64,000 nt of DNA from positions 2,604,001 to 2,668,000 of the forward strand of contig NZ_LGRO01000001.1 of the NCBI RefSeq assembly GCF_001280565.1, written 5' to 3'. The stretch's first letter is position 1. Every line of letters starts with the position of its first letter. Positions 44,961-52,414 of this stretch are shown here, piece by piece. The notes under the pieces are model-generated. The model had not been told where the DNA came from, ran no database searches, and saw nothing but the letters and a program-made list of their open reading frames with translations. A program made the translations under genes and the position numbers. Source of the DNA: Sulfobacillus thermosulfidooxidans. Its GTDB lineage: Bacteria > Bacillota > Sulfobacillia > Sulfobacillales > Sulfobacillaceae.

Positions 44961-45137
44961 ATGAGCAACAAGAAGACGCCGTTACAAGTGGTCCCGCCCA
45001 TGGAGACCGAGCAACCGGTGGAATTAACCCGCATTGTTCCAAAAGGCTCGATTCGTTTGGTTTTTTGGGGGTTGCGAATTTATATTGTAGTCATGTTGAT
45101 CTTGGTGATAATTGGCTTTAGCCGCGGACTGCATTAA
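44961..45137 (+). CDS. Small single-helix membrane protein
   Basis: A 58-residue protein below usual ORF cut-offs. It has a polar N-terminus (about 1-30) and one membrane helix (about 33-52, VFWGLRIYIVVMLILVIIGF). AAAGGAGGAG lies about six bases before the ATG. It follows the NRAMP-like gene by 87 bases and precedes the terminator, so it is probably co-transcribed and may be a small accessory or regulatory subunit of the transporter. Confidence 0.7.
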   Translation: MSNKKTPLQVVPPMETEQPVELTRIVPKGSIRLVFWGLRIYIVVMLILVIIGFSRGLH

Positions 45138-45179
45138 GTGACAAGGATGACAATATGGGACACAAAGGGAGGAATAACC

Positions 45180-45224
45180 ATGGAGCGAATGTCCGCCGTT
45201 ATGATGCCTGGTCGAGAGAAATAA
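45180..45224 (+). CDS. Very short ORF overlapping a terminator
   Basis: A 14-codon ORF (ATG 45180, TAA 45222-45224) with a good ribosome site, GGGAGG, eight bases upstream. Its last codons run through the left arm of the terminator at 45207-45237, so a ribosome at its stop codon would block the hairpin. It may be a leader peptide, a small membrane-independent peptide or chance. Confidence 0.35.
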   Translation: MERMSAVMMPGREK

Positions 45225-45245
45225 AAACTCGACCAGGTTTTTTTA
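45207..45245 (+). terminator. Terminator after the first NRAMP operon
   Basis: A 10-bp perfect stem (45207-45216 with 45228-45237) followed by eight T. It ends the M-box transporter transcript unless read-through occurs into the second transporter gene. Confidence 0.9.
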
Positions 45246-45295
45246 TTGTGAGAAAATCAAACAGGTATCCAGTAATACGCTTAATAGCAGAGAAT

Positions 45296-45348
45296 CTGAC
45301 CAAGATATCAAAAAAACGTTATAGTAAATGAGAACGAATGTCATTATC
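45296..45348 (+). promoter_or_regulatory. Promoter with Fur-like box before the second NRAMP gene
   Basis: CTGACC (45296-45301), an 18-base spacer and TATAGT (45320-45325) resemble a sigma-A promoter. Directly after it, 45330-45348 matches the 19-base Fur box consensus (GATAATGATAATCATTATC) at 14 of 19 positions, with an exact TCATTATC right half. The position at the transcription start would suit metal-dependent repression by a Fur-family or MntR protein. Confidence 0.5.
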
Positions 45349-45363
45349 TATTATGGAGATTTT

Positions 45364-46587
45364 ATGGAACTTCAACGATCAGCGATAAGCAATGGAATGC
45401 CAAAAACAACATGGCAATGGCTAAAGCTTTTGGGGCCAGGAATTATTGTAATGCTGGCGGATACCGATGCGGGCAGTGTAGTGACCGCAGCCCAATCGGG
45501 AGCGCAGTTTGGAGCGTCTTTGCTCATTCCCGATATTTTGCTGATTGGGGTCTTGTACCTTGTTCAAGAAATGACAGTACGGTTAGGATTGGTTACGGGA
45601 CAGGGACATGGAGAATTAATCGAAAAATATTTTGGCCGCAAATGGGCCAGTTTATCGGTTTTGACGTTATTTTTGAGCGCGGTGGGCGCCTTAGTCACTG
45701 AGTACGCGGGCATTGCGACTGTTGGTCAACTTTTAGGTGCCAGTAAATTCTGGTTTGTTCCTTTGGTAGCCTTAGCATTGATTAGTGCGGCTTTCTTGGG
45801 TAAATACCGGCGAGCAGAACGTTTTGGCATTATTTTAGGTTTATTAGAATTGGCTTTTATTCCTGCTGCATTTTTCGGATTATTCAAGGGCGTCGGCAAC
45901 GTTAAGAGTATTTGGATTTTACCCTTTGGTCATGAAGATTTTGCCTGGATGGTTGCGGCCAACGTAGGCGCTGTCGTGATGCCATGGATGATTTTCTTTC
46001 AGCAGCAAGCGGTATCTGATAGTGGTTTGACCCCTGAGCAGTTAAAAATCGCCCGGCGAGATACATTGCTTGGGGCGGTACTCACCCAAACCGTGATGAT
46101 TGCGGTGATGTTGACCGCAGCAGAGGCATTTCCCCACCATCATACGTTAACCTCAATCGCCTCTCTGGCGCAAACCCTGGTGCCTTTATTAGGTCACAGT
46201 GCGATTATCATCTTTGGGGCGGGACTTTTCGGGGCCAGTACGGTAGCCGCCCTGGTGGTCTCGTTGGCAGGAGCATGGGGAATGGCGGAAGTTTTTGGCT
46301 GGAAACATAGTCTTAATAGTGATTTTAAAGAGACACCTCAGTTTCATATTATTTATGCCGTCTCGCACGTGATTGCGGTCATATTTGTCTTGGTCGCCAT
46401 TCACTTTGTGTCACTAAGCATCGATGTAGAAATTATGAATGCCATGTTATTGCCGATCGTCTTGGGATTTTTGATTGCCTTGGAATACCGGGCATTGCCG
46501 CACCACTGGAAAATGAGTCATCGCCGCCGGGTACTTGTCATTATCACCAGTATTGTTACGATATTGCTGGGGTTATTAACGCTCTAG
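45364..46587 (+). CDS. NRAMP-like metal transporter, transition-metal-type
   Basis: A 407-residue transporter, paralogous to the 43524 gene, with about 11 helices. The helix 1 motif is D-A-G-S (residues 35-38) and the helix 6 motif M-P-W (206-208) keeps the Met that in canonical NRAMP proteins ligates Mn2+ or Fe2+. The substrate is therefore likely a transition metal, unlike the neighbour. GGAGA lies upstream of the ATG at 45364; a longer frame to 45328 begins inside the Fur-like box. It has its own promoter. The His of the usual MPH is Trp, so it is not a standard MntH. Confidence 0.87.
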   Translation: MELQRSAISNGMPKTTWQWLKLLGPGIIVMLADTDAGSVVTAAQSGAQFGASLLIPDILLIGVLYLVQEMTVRLGLVTGQGHGELIEKYFGRKWASLSVLTLFLSAVGALVTEYAGIATVGQLLGASKFWFVPLVALALISAAFLGKYRRAERFGIILGLLELAFIPAAFFGLFKGVGNVKSIWILPFGHEDFAWMVAANVGAVVMPWMIFFQQQAVSDSGLTPEQLKIARRDTLLGAVLTQTVMIAVMLTAAEAFPHHHTLTSIASLAQTLVPLLGHSAIIIFGAGLFGASTVAALVVSLAGAWGMAEVFGWKHSLNSDFKETPQFHIIYAVSHVIAVIFVLVAIHFVSLSIDVEIMNAMLLPIVLGFLIALEYRALPHHWKMSHRRRVLVIITSIVTILLGLLTL

Positions 46588-46825
46588 TCGTTATATGTTT
46601 GTTGATAGCAACGGACCGTCAGCTTTCACAACCCATTAAAACCTAAGCCATTAATCGTTAATATTTCTATAACTAAAGATATAAAAGGACAATGAGGGTT
46701 AATAATTTCTGAATATTTTGTAATAGTCTGGGAATTGCGACCATACCCTATGAATAGAAATATTGGCCATGGGGATACTAACAAACATCAATTCCATCGA
46801 GACTGTTGAGGCACAAGGAGATACC

Positions 46826-47020
46826 ATGGACAAGAAGCGCAATGGACTGACCAAAAATCTCTTATGGATTAGCGAAACCACTGGTTTGTCAGCACAAGCG
46901 GCGATTCACGCGTTAGCTTTGGAAAAAGAGGCTGAGGAACAGGCCCAAGCACACAATAATCATGACGACATTAATGAAACGGAAGACGGCGTTCGAGAAA
47001 TTAAAGAGCAACGCGAATAG
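46826..47020 (+). CDS. Small acidic hypothetical protein
   Basis: A 64-residue protein, basic at the N-terminus and strongly acidic and Gln/Glu-rich at the C-terminus, with a central helix (GLSAQAAIHALALEKEAEEQ). AAGGAG lies five bases before the ATG at 46826; the frame extends to 46763 without a site. It stands alone. I do not recognise it; the pattern resembles small regulatory or ribosome-associated proteins but this is not evidence of function. Confidence 0.55.
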   Translation: MDKKRNGLTKNLLWISETTGLSAQAAIHALALEKEAEEQAQAHNNHDDINETEDGVREIKEQRE

Positions 47021-47120
47021 CTCAGAGTGGAAATGAGCAGTGAGTCTAACTCCATTTAACAGCAAACGCGGTATTGCAGAATTTCGAAGTGGGCCATTCG
47101 AGACACCCAATAGCAAAGCA

Positions 47121-47510
47121 TTAATTGTTTGTCGAACGGGTATGAGATTGAAGCCATTCCACGATCGTCTCCACGTCCACATGCTTGTCCGCTACGTTTA
47201 CAACGAAGTTCTCCGCATCTGTGCTTGAGACATCAAGCGCCATGCCGTTGTAATGCAGGAACAAACCCAACGCGGTAAAGGCGGTCCGCTTATTACCGTC
47301 TTGAAACGGATGGTTCAGAACCAACGAGTGCAGGAGTACGGCGGCTTTTTCGAGCATGGAGGCATAGAGGTCGTCTCCCCCCATCGTCGCCAATGGTCGG
47401 GCGACCGCTGATTCGAGTCCTCCCAGATTCAATACCCCATGCATGCCCCCGAATCGGTCAATCACTTGAAAGTGAATGAAGAGGACTTCCTGGATGGTCA
47501 GGTACCTCAT
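47121..47510 (-). CDS. doc: Doc-type toxin (Fic/Doc family)
   Basis: A 129-residue toxin with the Fic-fold active motif HPFQDGNKRTAF at 67-78. The Lys in GNKR in place of the second Gly of AMP-transferring Fic proteins is characteristic of Doc kinases, which phosphorylate elongation factor Tu and stop translation. It overlaps the antitoxin gene upstream by four bases (ATGA). An intact active motif suggests a working toxin. Confidence 0.93.
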   Translation of the reverse strand: MRYLTIQEVLFIHFQVIDRFGGMHGVLNLGGLESAVARPLATMGGDDLYASMLEKAAVLLHSLVLNHPFQDGNKRTAFTALGLFLHYNGMALDVSSTDAENFVVNVADKHVDVETIVEWLQSHTRSTNN

Positions 47511-47746
47511 CGGTCAGCCAATCGCCGTAAAACATCAGCATATTCAGACATAAAGCTATCGAGGGCCTGCGCGAAGTCCGGTGTAATATCTGGCGACGCC
47601 TCCCGCAAGGGTTTCACAATAATTTCTCCCCGGTCGTTTCGCAGCAGTTCCACGAGCTGATCTTCGAGGTTCATCTGGCGTACCCATTCAGAAGGAATCG
47701 ACACGGCAAAACTATTGCCGGCCTTAAAGACTTTGCGGACTTGCAT
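47507..47746 (-). CDS. AbrB/MazE-type antitoxin
   Basis: A 79-residue protein with an N-terminal SpoVT/AbrB swapped-hairpin DNA-binding domain (VRKVFKAGNSFAVSIPSEWV, about 3-22) and an acidic C-terminal tail that should wrap the toxin. It is encoded before, and overlaps, the Doc toxin. The classic partner of Doc is Phd; an AbrB-fold partner is a less common pairing. ATG at 47746 has AAAGGAAG upstream; the frame extends to 47806 without a site. Confidence 0.88.
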   Translation of the reverse strand: MQVRKVFKAGNSFAVSIPSEWVRQMNLEDQLVELLRNDRGEIIVKPLREASPDITPDFAQALDSFMSEYADVLRRLADR

Positions 47747-47768
47747 GCCCGTCACTTCCTTTAACTTT

Positions 47769-47785
47769 GTTATAACAATTATAAC
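47769..47785. promoter_or_regulatory. Toxin-antitoxin operator
   Basis: GTTATAA-CAA-TTATAAC is a perfect 7-bp inverted repeat 22 bases upstream of the antitoxin start. On the minus strand it contains TATAAT, so AbrB-type autorepression at the -10 box is likely. Confidence 0.65.
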
Positions 47786-47806
47786 GACGAAAATCGTACG
47801 TAGCAA

Positions 47807-48220
47807 CCTAGCTCGCCGGGTCGCCGCGGTTCATTCCTTCTCGGTGCTCCGGTATCGCTTCCTGTAACGTCATTAACAGTCATCCTTATCCTTTAACTAT
47901 GCCGTACATTAGTAACAACCTCACGATTCTATGGGCGTATACGGATTGGCAATGGGGATTGCCGGGTGATAGTTGTGGTGTCGTTAACAACATCGATGCC
48001 GGGGTTGTCTGCAGCGCGACTTGGCTTGGGGACCTCAAAGCCGCGGAGATCGTGGAACGCCTCGGGATTTTGTGAACAAACCATGGAATCGGAGCGCGAC
48101 TCTCGACCGCGAATGGCCCAACCAACGGTTTTTCGACCTCGGCCTACCGTCCTTAATCGTCCTGCGCCAACCCGTGCTAAGGGTGCTTCCACGCCTCTAG
48201 CGCGGGGCAACTATTATCGG
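47807..48220. other. Accessory intergenic region without a clear gene
   Basis: About 400 bases between the toxin-antitoxin pair and the intron-like remnant. Several open frames exist on both strands but none has a ribosome site or recognisable protein sequence. It may be the decayed interior of a mobile element. No terminal repeat was found. Confidence 0.4.
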
Positions 48221-48294
48221 AGAGCAGGATGTGGGAAAACCACAAGTCCGGTTTGATGAGGGCCCGGGCTTCGTAAGAGACCCTCCTACTCTAC
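48221..48294 (+). mobile_element. Group II intron 3'-end-like remnant (domains V-VI)
   Basis: The segment 48221-48254 reads like a group II intron domain V: an AGC triad (48223-48225), GGATG, a GGGAAAACC tetraloop-type hairpin, CAAGTCCGG and the pairing GTT. One mismatch (A at 48226 where C is usual) weakens the stem. GATGAGGG...CCCTCCTAC after it (48255-48290) resembles domain VI and the intron 3' end. No reverse transcriptase can be read upstream, so this would be a decayed copy. Confidence 0.4.
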
Positions 48295-48564
48295 CGGACA
48301 AATAACCATGGCGGGTTGGGACAAGTTCTTGCCCATGCAAAACGGGATTTCGAGGGGCTATGATAGTAACGGGGCGTTAGTACCCTAGCAACGGGACCCA
48401 AGACTCAGAGTCGGCGGCGTCGCCTATGATCATTGTTCGCAGATTGGTGGCCTTGACCTCTATCCCAGTGACGTGTCACCCGTACCATAGACCACGGCGT
48501 GGCGTCATACTCTTCTTGTCTGGGACATAGTATGGAGGGAAGTCCTAAGGACGAGGTGGCGTGT
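48295..48564. other. Leader region of the YlbJ gene
   Basis: No gene is called. It probably contains the ylbJ promoter. The frame of YlbJ is open back to 48499 but without a ribosome site. Confidence 0.35.
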
Positions 48565-49818
48565 ATGGAGGAACGGGAACCCAATCGGGTTGCGGTGGTC
48601 ATCACCGGATTTACTATGCTCCTGTTGACAATTGCGTTGATCGTGTTTTCCGAGCATGGATATCATGCTACGGTCAGCGCCTTAAAGCTGTTTTTTGAAG
48701 TGGTCTTTCCCTCATTGTTGCCATTTTTCATTCTGTCGGATGTGTTGCTGTCGACGGGGATGGTACATTACCTTGGCGTATATTTTGAACCTTTAATGCG
48801 CCCGCTATTTAATGTCCCAGGAGTTGGATCGTTTGTTTTTTCGATGGGGCTCGCGGCCGGATATCCCATGGATGCTGTGCTAACGGCAAAATTTCGTCGG
48901 CAGGAATTATGCACCAAAATCGAAGGGGAGCGGTTGTTGGCTTTCAGCAATAGTGCAGACCCTTTATTCTTATTTGGAGCGGTCGCGGTAGGATTATTCG
49001 GTCAGCCGGATTTAGGCGCGGTACTGGCATTAGCTCATTATTCCTCGGTGATTATGGTGGGTTTGACGTATCGATTTTATGGGCGCCGGCACGATAAACC
49101 CATTTCGGACGAGGGGATTGTTCTCCGGGGAATCCATAAACGGGCATTAGATGCGATGATGCGGGGACGAAAAGAAGACGGCAGACCATATGGTCAAGTC
49201 ATTAATGAAGCCATCTCCGAATCGATGGGAACGTTGTTTATGATCATGAGTTTTATGGTGCTCTTTGCAGTCCTTTTACGTGTTTTAACACAGAGTGGAC
49301 TGATGGTGATTTTGACCACACCCTTTCAAGCACTGTTTCATCTTTTAGGGTTGTCACCTAATCTGGTTCCAGCTGCCGTTCAAGGATTTTTTGAAATCGA
49401 TTTAGGATCAGCTGCGGCTGTCCATGCTTCGGCCCCTTTGCTGCAACAACTCATTTTGGTGTCGGCCATTGTGGCCTGGTCAGGGTTGTCGGTACATGGG
49501 CAAGTTGCGTCGGTGTTGGCCGACACCGATATTTCGATGAAACCGTATTTTTTGGCCCGGTTTCTTCATGCCGTCTACGCAGGGATTATGACCATGGTGT
49601 TTTTTAAGCCCGTTGAGGCGACTTTGGGACAGTTTACCCTCCCAGCATTTGCCGATCGAGATTTTCTCATTATGGCTCCCACTGCGCCGACAATGTTAGA
49701 TGCCTTTCATGTCACAATGTTGGTTATGGTGGTGACGTTGATGAGTCTGGCTCTGGGGGTGGTGATGGTTAGTTTGTTGCGTTTTGTCCGCTTAAGATGG
49801 CTCATGCGTTTTCGTTAA
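48565..49818 (+). CDS. ylbJ: Sporulation integral membrane protein YlbJ
   Basis: A 417-residue protein with about eight to ten helices and two nucleoside-recognition (Gate) repeats. Typical YlbJ blocks are FPSLLPFFILSDVLLSTGMVHYLG, GLAAGYPMDAVLTAKFRR, LAFSNSADPLFLFGAVAVG and GFFEIDLGSAA. In Bacillus YlbJ is made in the mother cell and needed for spore cortex formation. ATG at 48565 follows GAGGTGG by about seven bases. It supports a spore-forming host, although it lies in an accessory patch between two element remnants. Confidence 0.88.
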   Translation: MEEREPNRVAVVITGFTMLLLTIALIVFSEHGYHATVSALKLFFEVVFPSLLPFFILSDVLLSTGMVHYLGVYFEPLMRPLFNVPGVGSFVFSMGLAAGYPMDAVLTAKFRRQELCTKIEGERLLAFSNSADPLFLFGAVAVGLFGQPDLGAVLALAHYSSVIMVGLTYRFYGRRHDKPISDEGIVLRGIHKRALDAMMRGRKEDGRPYGQVINEAISESMGTLFMIMSFMVLFAVLLRVLTQSGLMVILTTPFQALFHLLGLSPNLVPAAVQGFFEIDLGSAAAVHASAPLLQQLILVSAIVAWSGLSVHGQVASVLADTDISMKPYFLARFLHAVYAGIMTMVFFKPVEATLGQFTLPAFADRDFLIMAPTAPTMLDAFHVTMLVMVVTLMSLALGVVMVSLLRFVRLRWLMRFR

Positions 49819-50188
49819 GATTTTGAGCAATTGCTTTCGTGATTGCGTCGCGTCATGGCATCACAGAGAATCCGGAACCGACTTTCTTATGGGGTGTTTT
49901 GTGGCTTATACTGCCTGTCAAAACACGAGGCAGCTTTCCTCGATATCGGGACGCAGGAGCTGCTTGATTGAGGTTGTGGTCCCATCCTACCCAAAACGCC
50001 GAAATAAAGACCACAACCCAGGTATTCGTTGCCACTGCGACATTTTTTGAACCGACAAAAATCTTTGCGAGTCAGTCAACAGGCATGATGAGTTGTGAAA
50101 AAAGACGATGTAATCTTGTACCTAGGGAAATTTTCTAGGCATTACTTCTAATAACAACAAATCGAGCGCCCTCATAGATGCACCTGGC
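49819..50188. other. Intergenic region with inverted repeat
   Basis: No gene is called. GGTTGTGGTC (49972-49981) and GACCACAACC (50009-50018) form a 10-bp inverted repeat with a 27-base loop. Frames on either strand have no recognisable product. The stretch may be left over from the IS605-type element whose TnpB remnant follows. Confidence 0.4.
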
Positions 50189-50243
50189 GAAGAGGTCATG
50201 ACCATCCCCAAGGCAAATTGATCGAGATGGTCATGACCTCTTC
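50189..50243. repeat. 18-bp perfect inverted repeat with internal palindromes
   Basis: GAAGAGGTCATGACCATC (50189-50206) is repeated in inverted form at 50226-50243 with a 19-base spacer. Each arm contains the 10-base palindrome GGTCATGACC. The right arm is followed by a T-rich stretch (TTCTCTTATT), so a terminator is possible, but a transposon end or a paired regulator site would also fit. Confidence 0.6.
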
Positions 50244-50271
50244 TCTTATTGTTCAGATGGTGGCTGTGTAA

Positions 50272-50487
50272 CGTACCAAGGAGATCCTGTCTAGAAGCAT
50301 TTGGGGGCTTAAGAGCAGCAAGATCTGTTCCGTGTGTGGATATCGCATGGCACAAATGCTCTTATCGGTGCGGAAATGGACGTGTCCGGCGTGTGGGATG
50401 TATCACGACCTGGACATCAATGCGGCGAACAATTTACGACAAGTGGCCGAGAGTTCGATGGGCAGCCGCCCATCCATTCCTGCCTGA
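50272..50487 (+). pseudogene. TnpB (IS605 OrfB) C-terminal remnant
   Basis: The frame 50272-50487 encodes only the end of a TnpB protein. The treble-clef zinc site is intact (SKICSVCGYR, then WTCPACGMYH) and is followed by HDLDINAANNLRQV, the normal RuvC-III end of the family with Asp and Asn in place. The whole N-terminal and central RuvC part is missing: an in-frame stop lies at 50269-50271. This is a decayed copy of an IS200/IS605 or IS607-type element. The stretch after it to about 50580 could be the element right end. Confidence 0.88.
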
Positions 50488-50857
50488 TGGGAGGAATGCT
50501 CGGTGACTCGCTTGGGGAGGGCCCTCCGGTGGACGACCGGTCCTTGAGACCCTAAGAAGCCGCGACGCGATGAACCAGGAAGGTGGCGACAGATTTGGTC
50601 AGAAGTGGTCAGATTTGGATAAGTCCATCAGAACGGTTTAAACGGATTCCCTGTATGCTGTTAGGGAGATTAGAGATTGTCTTATTAAGGCTCAATCGGC
50701 TTTTAACGAATGATTCGCTTAAGGCAATAGAGAAACGTCGTAATCCTTTGCCGCGTAGAATAAATATTCCCTTCATATTTGACCACGTGAACGCTTTGAG
50801 AGTCACCTCTTTTGGGACCCTGAATATGGTAGACCAGGGCAAAGGGGGCAGATTGAA
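50488..50857. other. Element right-end candidate and intergenic region
   Basis: Immediately after the TnpB stop are GC-rich dyads (GGAGGGCCCTCC at about 50515-50526 and CCGGTGGACGACCGG after it), as expected of the omega-RNA/right end of TnpB elements. A 98-codon frame from GTG 50583 has only a weak site and no recognisable product; it is not called. Confidence 0.4.
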
Positions 50858-51151
50858 GTGGTCAATGAAATTGGATTGACGATATCAGCAATTGCCATGC
50901 TGGGAATCAGTTTAGATTTTCGCGGTCAACCATTAAGCCCCGGCTCCTTGTTTCGTATTGTGGCCCTCGCTGGAGAAATCCTTTATTTTACACGAATTGT
51001 CCCGATCTTTGGAGCGATATTATTTTTGCTAGGAGCCATCATAACGGTTGTCTTGTGGTTTCAAAATCCTGCAGAACGGCCTACACAAACCCGTCTCATC
51101 GATGTTATTGAACTTGTCGCCTGGGTGTGGATGGCTTTAGCCATTCATTAA
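50858..51151 (+). CDS. Small membrane protein
   Basis: A 97-residue protein with three predicted membrane segments (about 4-18, 30-64 and 78-95) and a short cytoplasmic loop (QNPAERPTQTR). GTG at 50858 has AAGGGGG about nine bases upstream. It precedes the phosphoglucose isomerase gene by 44 bases on the same strand. I do not recognise a family. Confidence 0.55.
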   Translation: MVNEIGLTISAIAMLGISLDFRGQPLSPGSLFRIVALAGEILYFTRIVPIFGAILFLLGAIITVVLWFQNPAERPTQTRLIDVIELVAWVWMALAIH

Positions 51152-51195
51152 ATATTAACCATTTGCGATTTTTGCTATCATACAGGCAGAAGCAA

Positions 51196-51963
51196 ATGGT
51201 GGTGACATGCTTGTTTGATTTAACAACGCATTTAGGGATTCCTTTTTCGTGGACGGGACATTTGGACGATCCGCTCTACCCGTTAATTGATGCGGGATAT
51301 GACCATCATGTTGCCCGAAGTTTGGAAGAACTGCGGCCGTTTTTAGAAGATCCGGATGCCAAGGGTCCTTTATATGTTTACCATGTTTATGAAGGTGTAC
51401 ATCTGAAAAGTGAACAAGAAGAATTTCGGCGTTTAGGTTTTGGGGTGGATGTGACCATGTTGTGGCCCGGCTGTTTAACCTGGGAATGGAGTAAGACGGC
51501 TGGACACATTCATACAGGCGTTCACCGCTCAGATCTATTTGGAGAATTGGTGGAAGTGGTTCATGGCGAGGCATTATTTTTGCTTCAAGCGGCGAATCAC
51601 GACCGCATTTCGGAAATTTTGCTGATTTCTGCCGCCAAAGGCGACTGGGTTATGATCCCGCCGGGTTATAGTCATGTGAGCATGAACACGGGGCAAGACG
51701 TGTTGGCCTTGACGTTTGTCCATGCGCAAGATATCTATTTGGATTATGAAGATCTGGCACGCCACCGCGGCGCCGGATTATGGATTGGACCGGAAGGATC
51801 CCGGCTCAATCCAAGTTATGCCGAAATTGGCGTGATTCGTGAACTCCGTGCGCGCGATCTGATCAAGAATCCCGTGAATGTGCCATTATATCAATTAATT
51901 GGTCAACAACCGGATAAGTTTCGTTTTCTTGTTGATCCCCAAGTGCCATCGCCGTGGGTGTAA
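51196..51963 (+). CDS. Cupin-type phosphoglucose isomerase
   Basis: A 255-residue cytoplasmic enzyme resembling archaeal cupin glucose-6-phosphate isomerase, which interconverts glucose-6-phosphate and fructose-6-phosphate with a bound metal. The cupin metal motif is KTAGHIHTGVHRSDLFGELVEV (two His and a Glu, with the fourth His in PPGYSHVSMNTG). Length is longer than the about 190 residues of archaeal members, mainly at the ends. ATG at 51196 is the likely start after a weak site; an in-frame start at 51127 overlaps the upstream gene. It could replace a standard Pgi or be an extra copy. Confidence 0.82.
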   Translation: MVVTCLFDLTTHLGIPFSWTGHLDDPLYPLIDAGYDHHVARSLEELRPFLEDPDAKGPLYVYHVYEGVHLKSEQEEFRRLGFGVDVTMLWPGCLTWEWSKTAGHIHTGVHRSDLFGELVEVVHGEALFLLQAANHDRISEILLISAAKGDWVMIPPGYSHVSMNTGQDVLALTFVHAQDIYLDYEDLARHRGAGLWIGPEGSRLNPSYAEIGVIRELRARDLIKNPVNVPLYQLIGQQPDKFRFLVDPQVPSPWV

Positions 51964-51969
51964 GTAGAT

Positions 51970-52299
51970 TTAGGGGATGAGGGTGAGATCACGAGCTTGA
52001 TACTGACTTAAAATATCGGTAAAAGAGGGTTCTTTTACGTCCACGCAAACAACAACGCCGCCTTTTTCTAAAATTCGGGTATATTTTTCGGCCCATGGGC
52101 GCGAAAGACCCAAACGGCGGATATGGTGCTGCACGTCTAAAAATGGATAGGGGCCCACGTCTTTGGTTAAAGGGCCCATAACTAGCACCCTTTCGTTGGG
52201 CTGACGTAACAGGACGGATACCATTCCCGAGTGACGAATTTTTTCGATACAGGATAGCAGGGTTTGGGAGTTATTGAACCATCCAAAAATTCTTGGCAT
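51970..52299 (-). CDS. Small YflT/stress-type hypothetical protein
   Basis: A 109-residue protein with two alpha/beta halves (NSQTLLSCIEKIRHSGM... and PWAEKYTRILEKGGVVVCVDV) resembling the general stress protein 17M/YflT group, in which such proteins are induced by sigma-B-type responses. The match is by pattern only. ATG at 52299 follows GGAGG; the frame continues upstream to 52443 without a site. It is convergent with the isomerase gene (six bases apart) and lies downstream of another small gene with a terminator in between. Confidence 0.55.
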   Translation of the reverse strand: MPRIFGWFNNSQTLLSCIEKIRHSGMVSVLLRQPNERVLVMGPLTKDVGPYPFLDVQHHIRRLGLSRPWAEKYTRILEKGGVVVCVDVKEPSFTDILSQYQARDLTLIP

Positions 52300-52370
52300 C
52301 AAACCACCTCCATGCCTAGTATCTGCTTCCCGCGTTTTTCCATGATGGTAATTGAGTCCAGAATTGAAAA

Positions 52371-52398
52371 CTCCGCGTTCCCAAAAGGGAGCGCGGAG
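52371..52398 (-). terminator. Terminator of the 52415 gene
   Basis: A 12-bp stem (52371-52382 with 52387-52398, one G-T pair), loop of four, followed on the minus strand by TTTTC. It lies 16 bases past the stop of the leftward gene. Confidence 0.8.
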
Positions 52399-52414
52399 TC
52401 GGGAACTGGGACTG

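Noticed and set aside
47929-48256. Open frames on both strands before the intron-like remnant
   Set aside because: Checked for reverse transcriptase or maturase motifs (such as YADD) and found none; no ribosome sites.
49823-50050. Frames on both strands after ylbJ
   Set aside because: No ribosome site and no transposase motif; they probably arise by chance in decayed element sequence.
50583-50879. Rightward 98-codon frame after the TnpB remnant
   Set aside because: Only a weak ribosome site, overlaps the start of the next gene, and the protein has no recognisable pattern; the region is more likely the element end.
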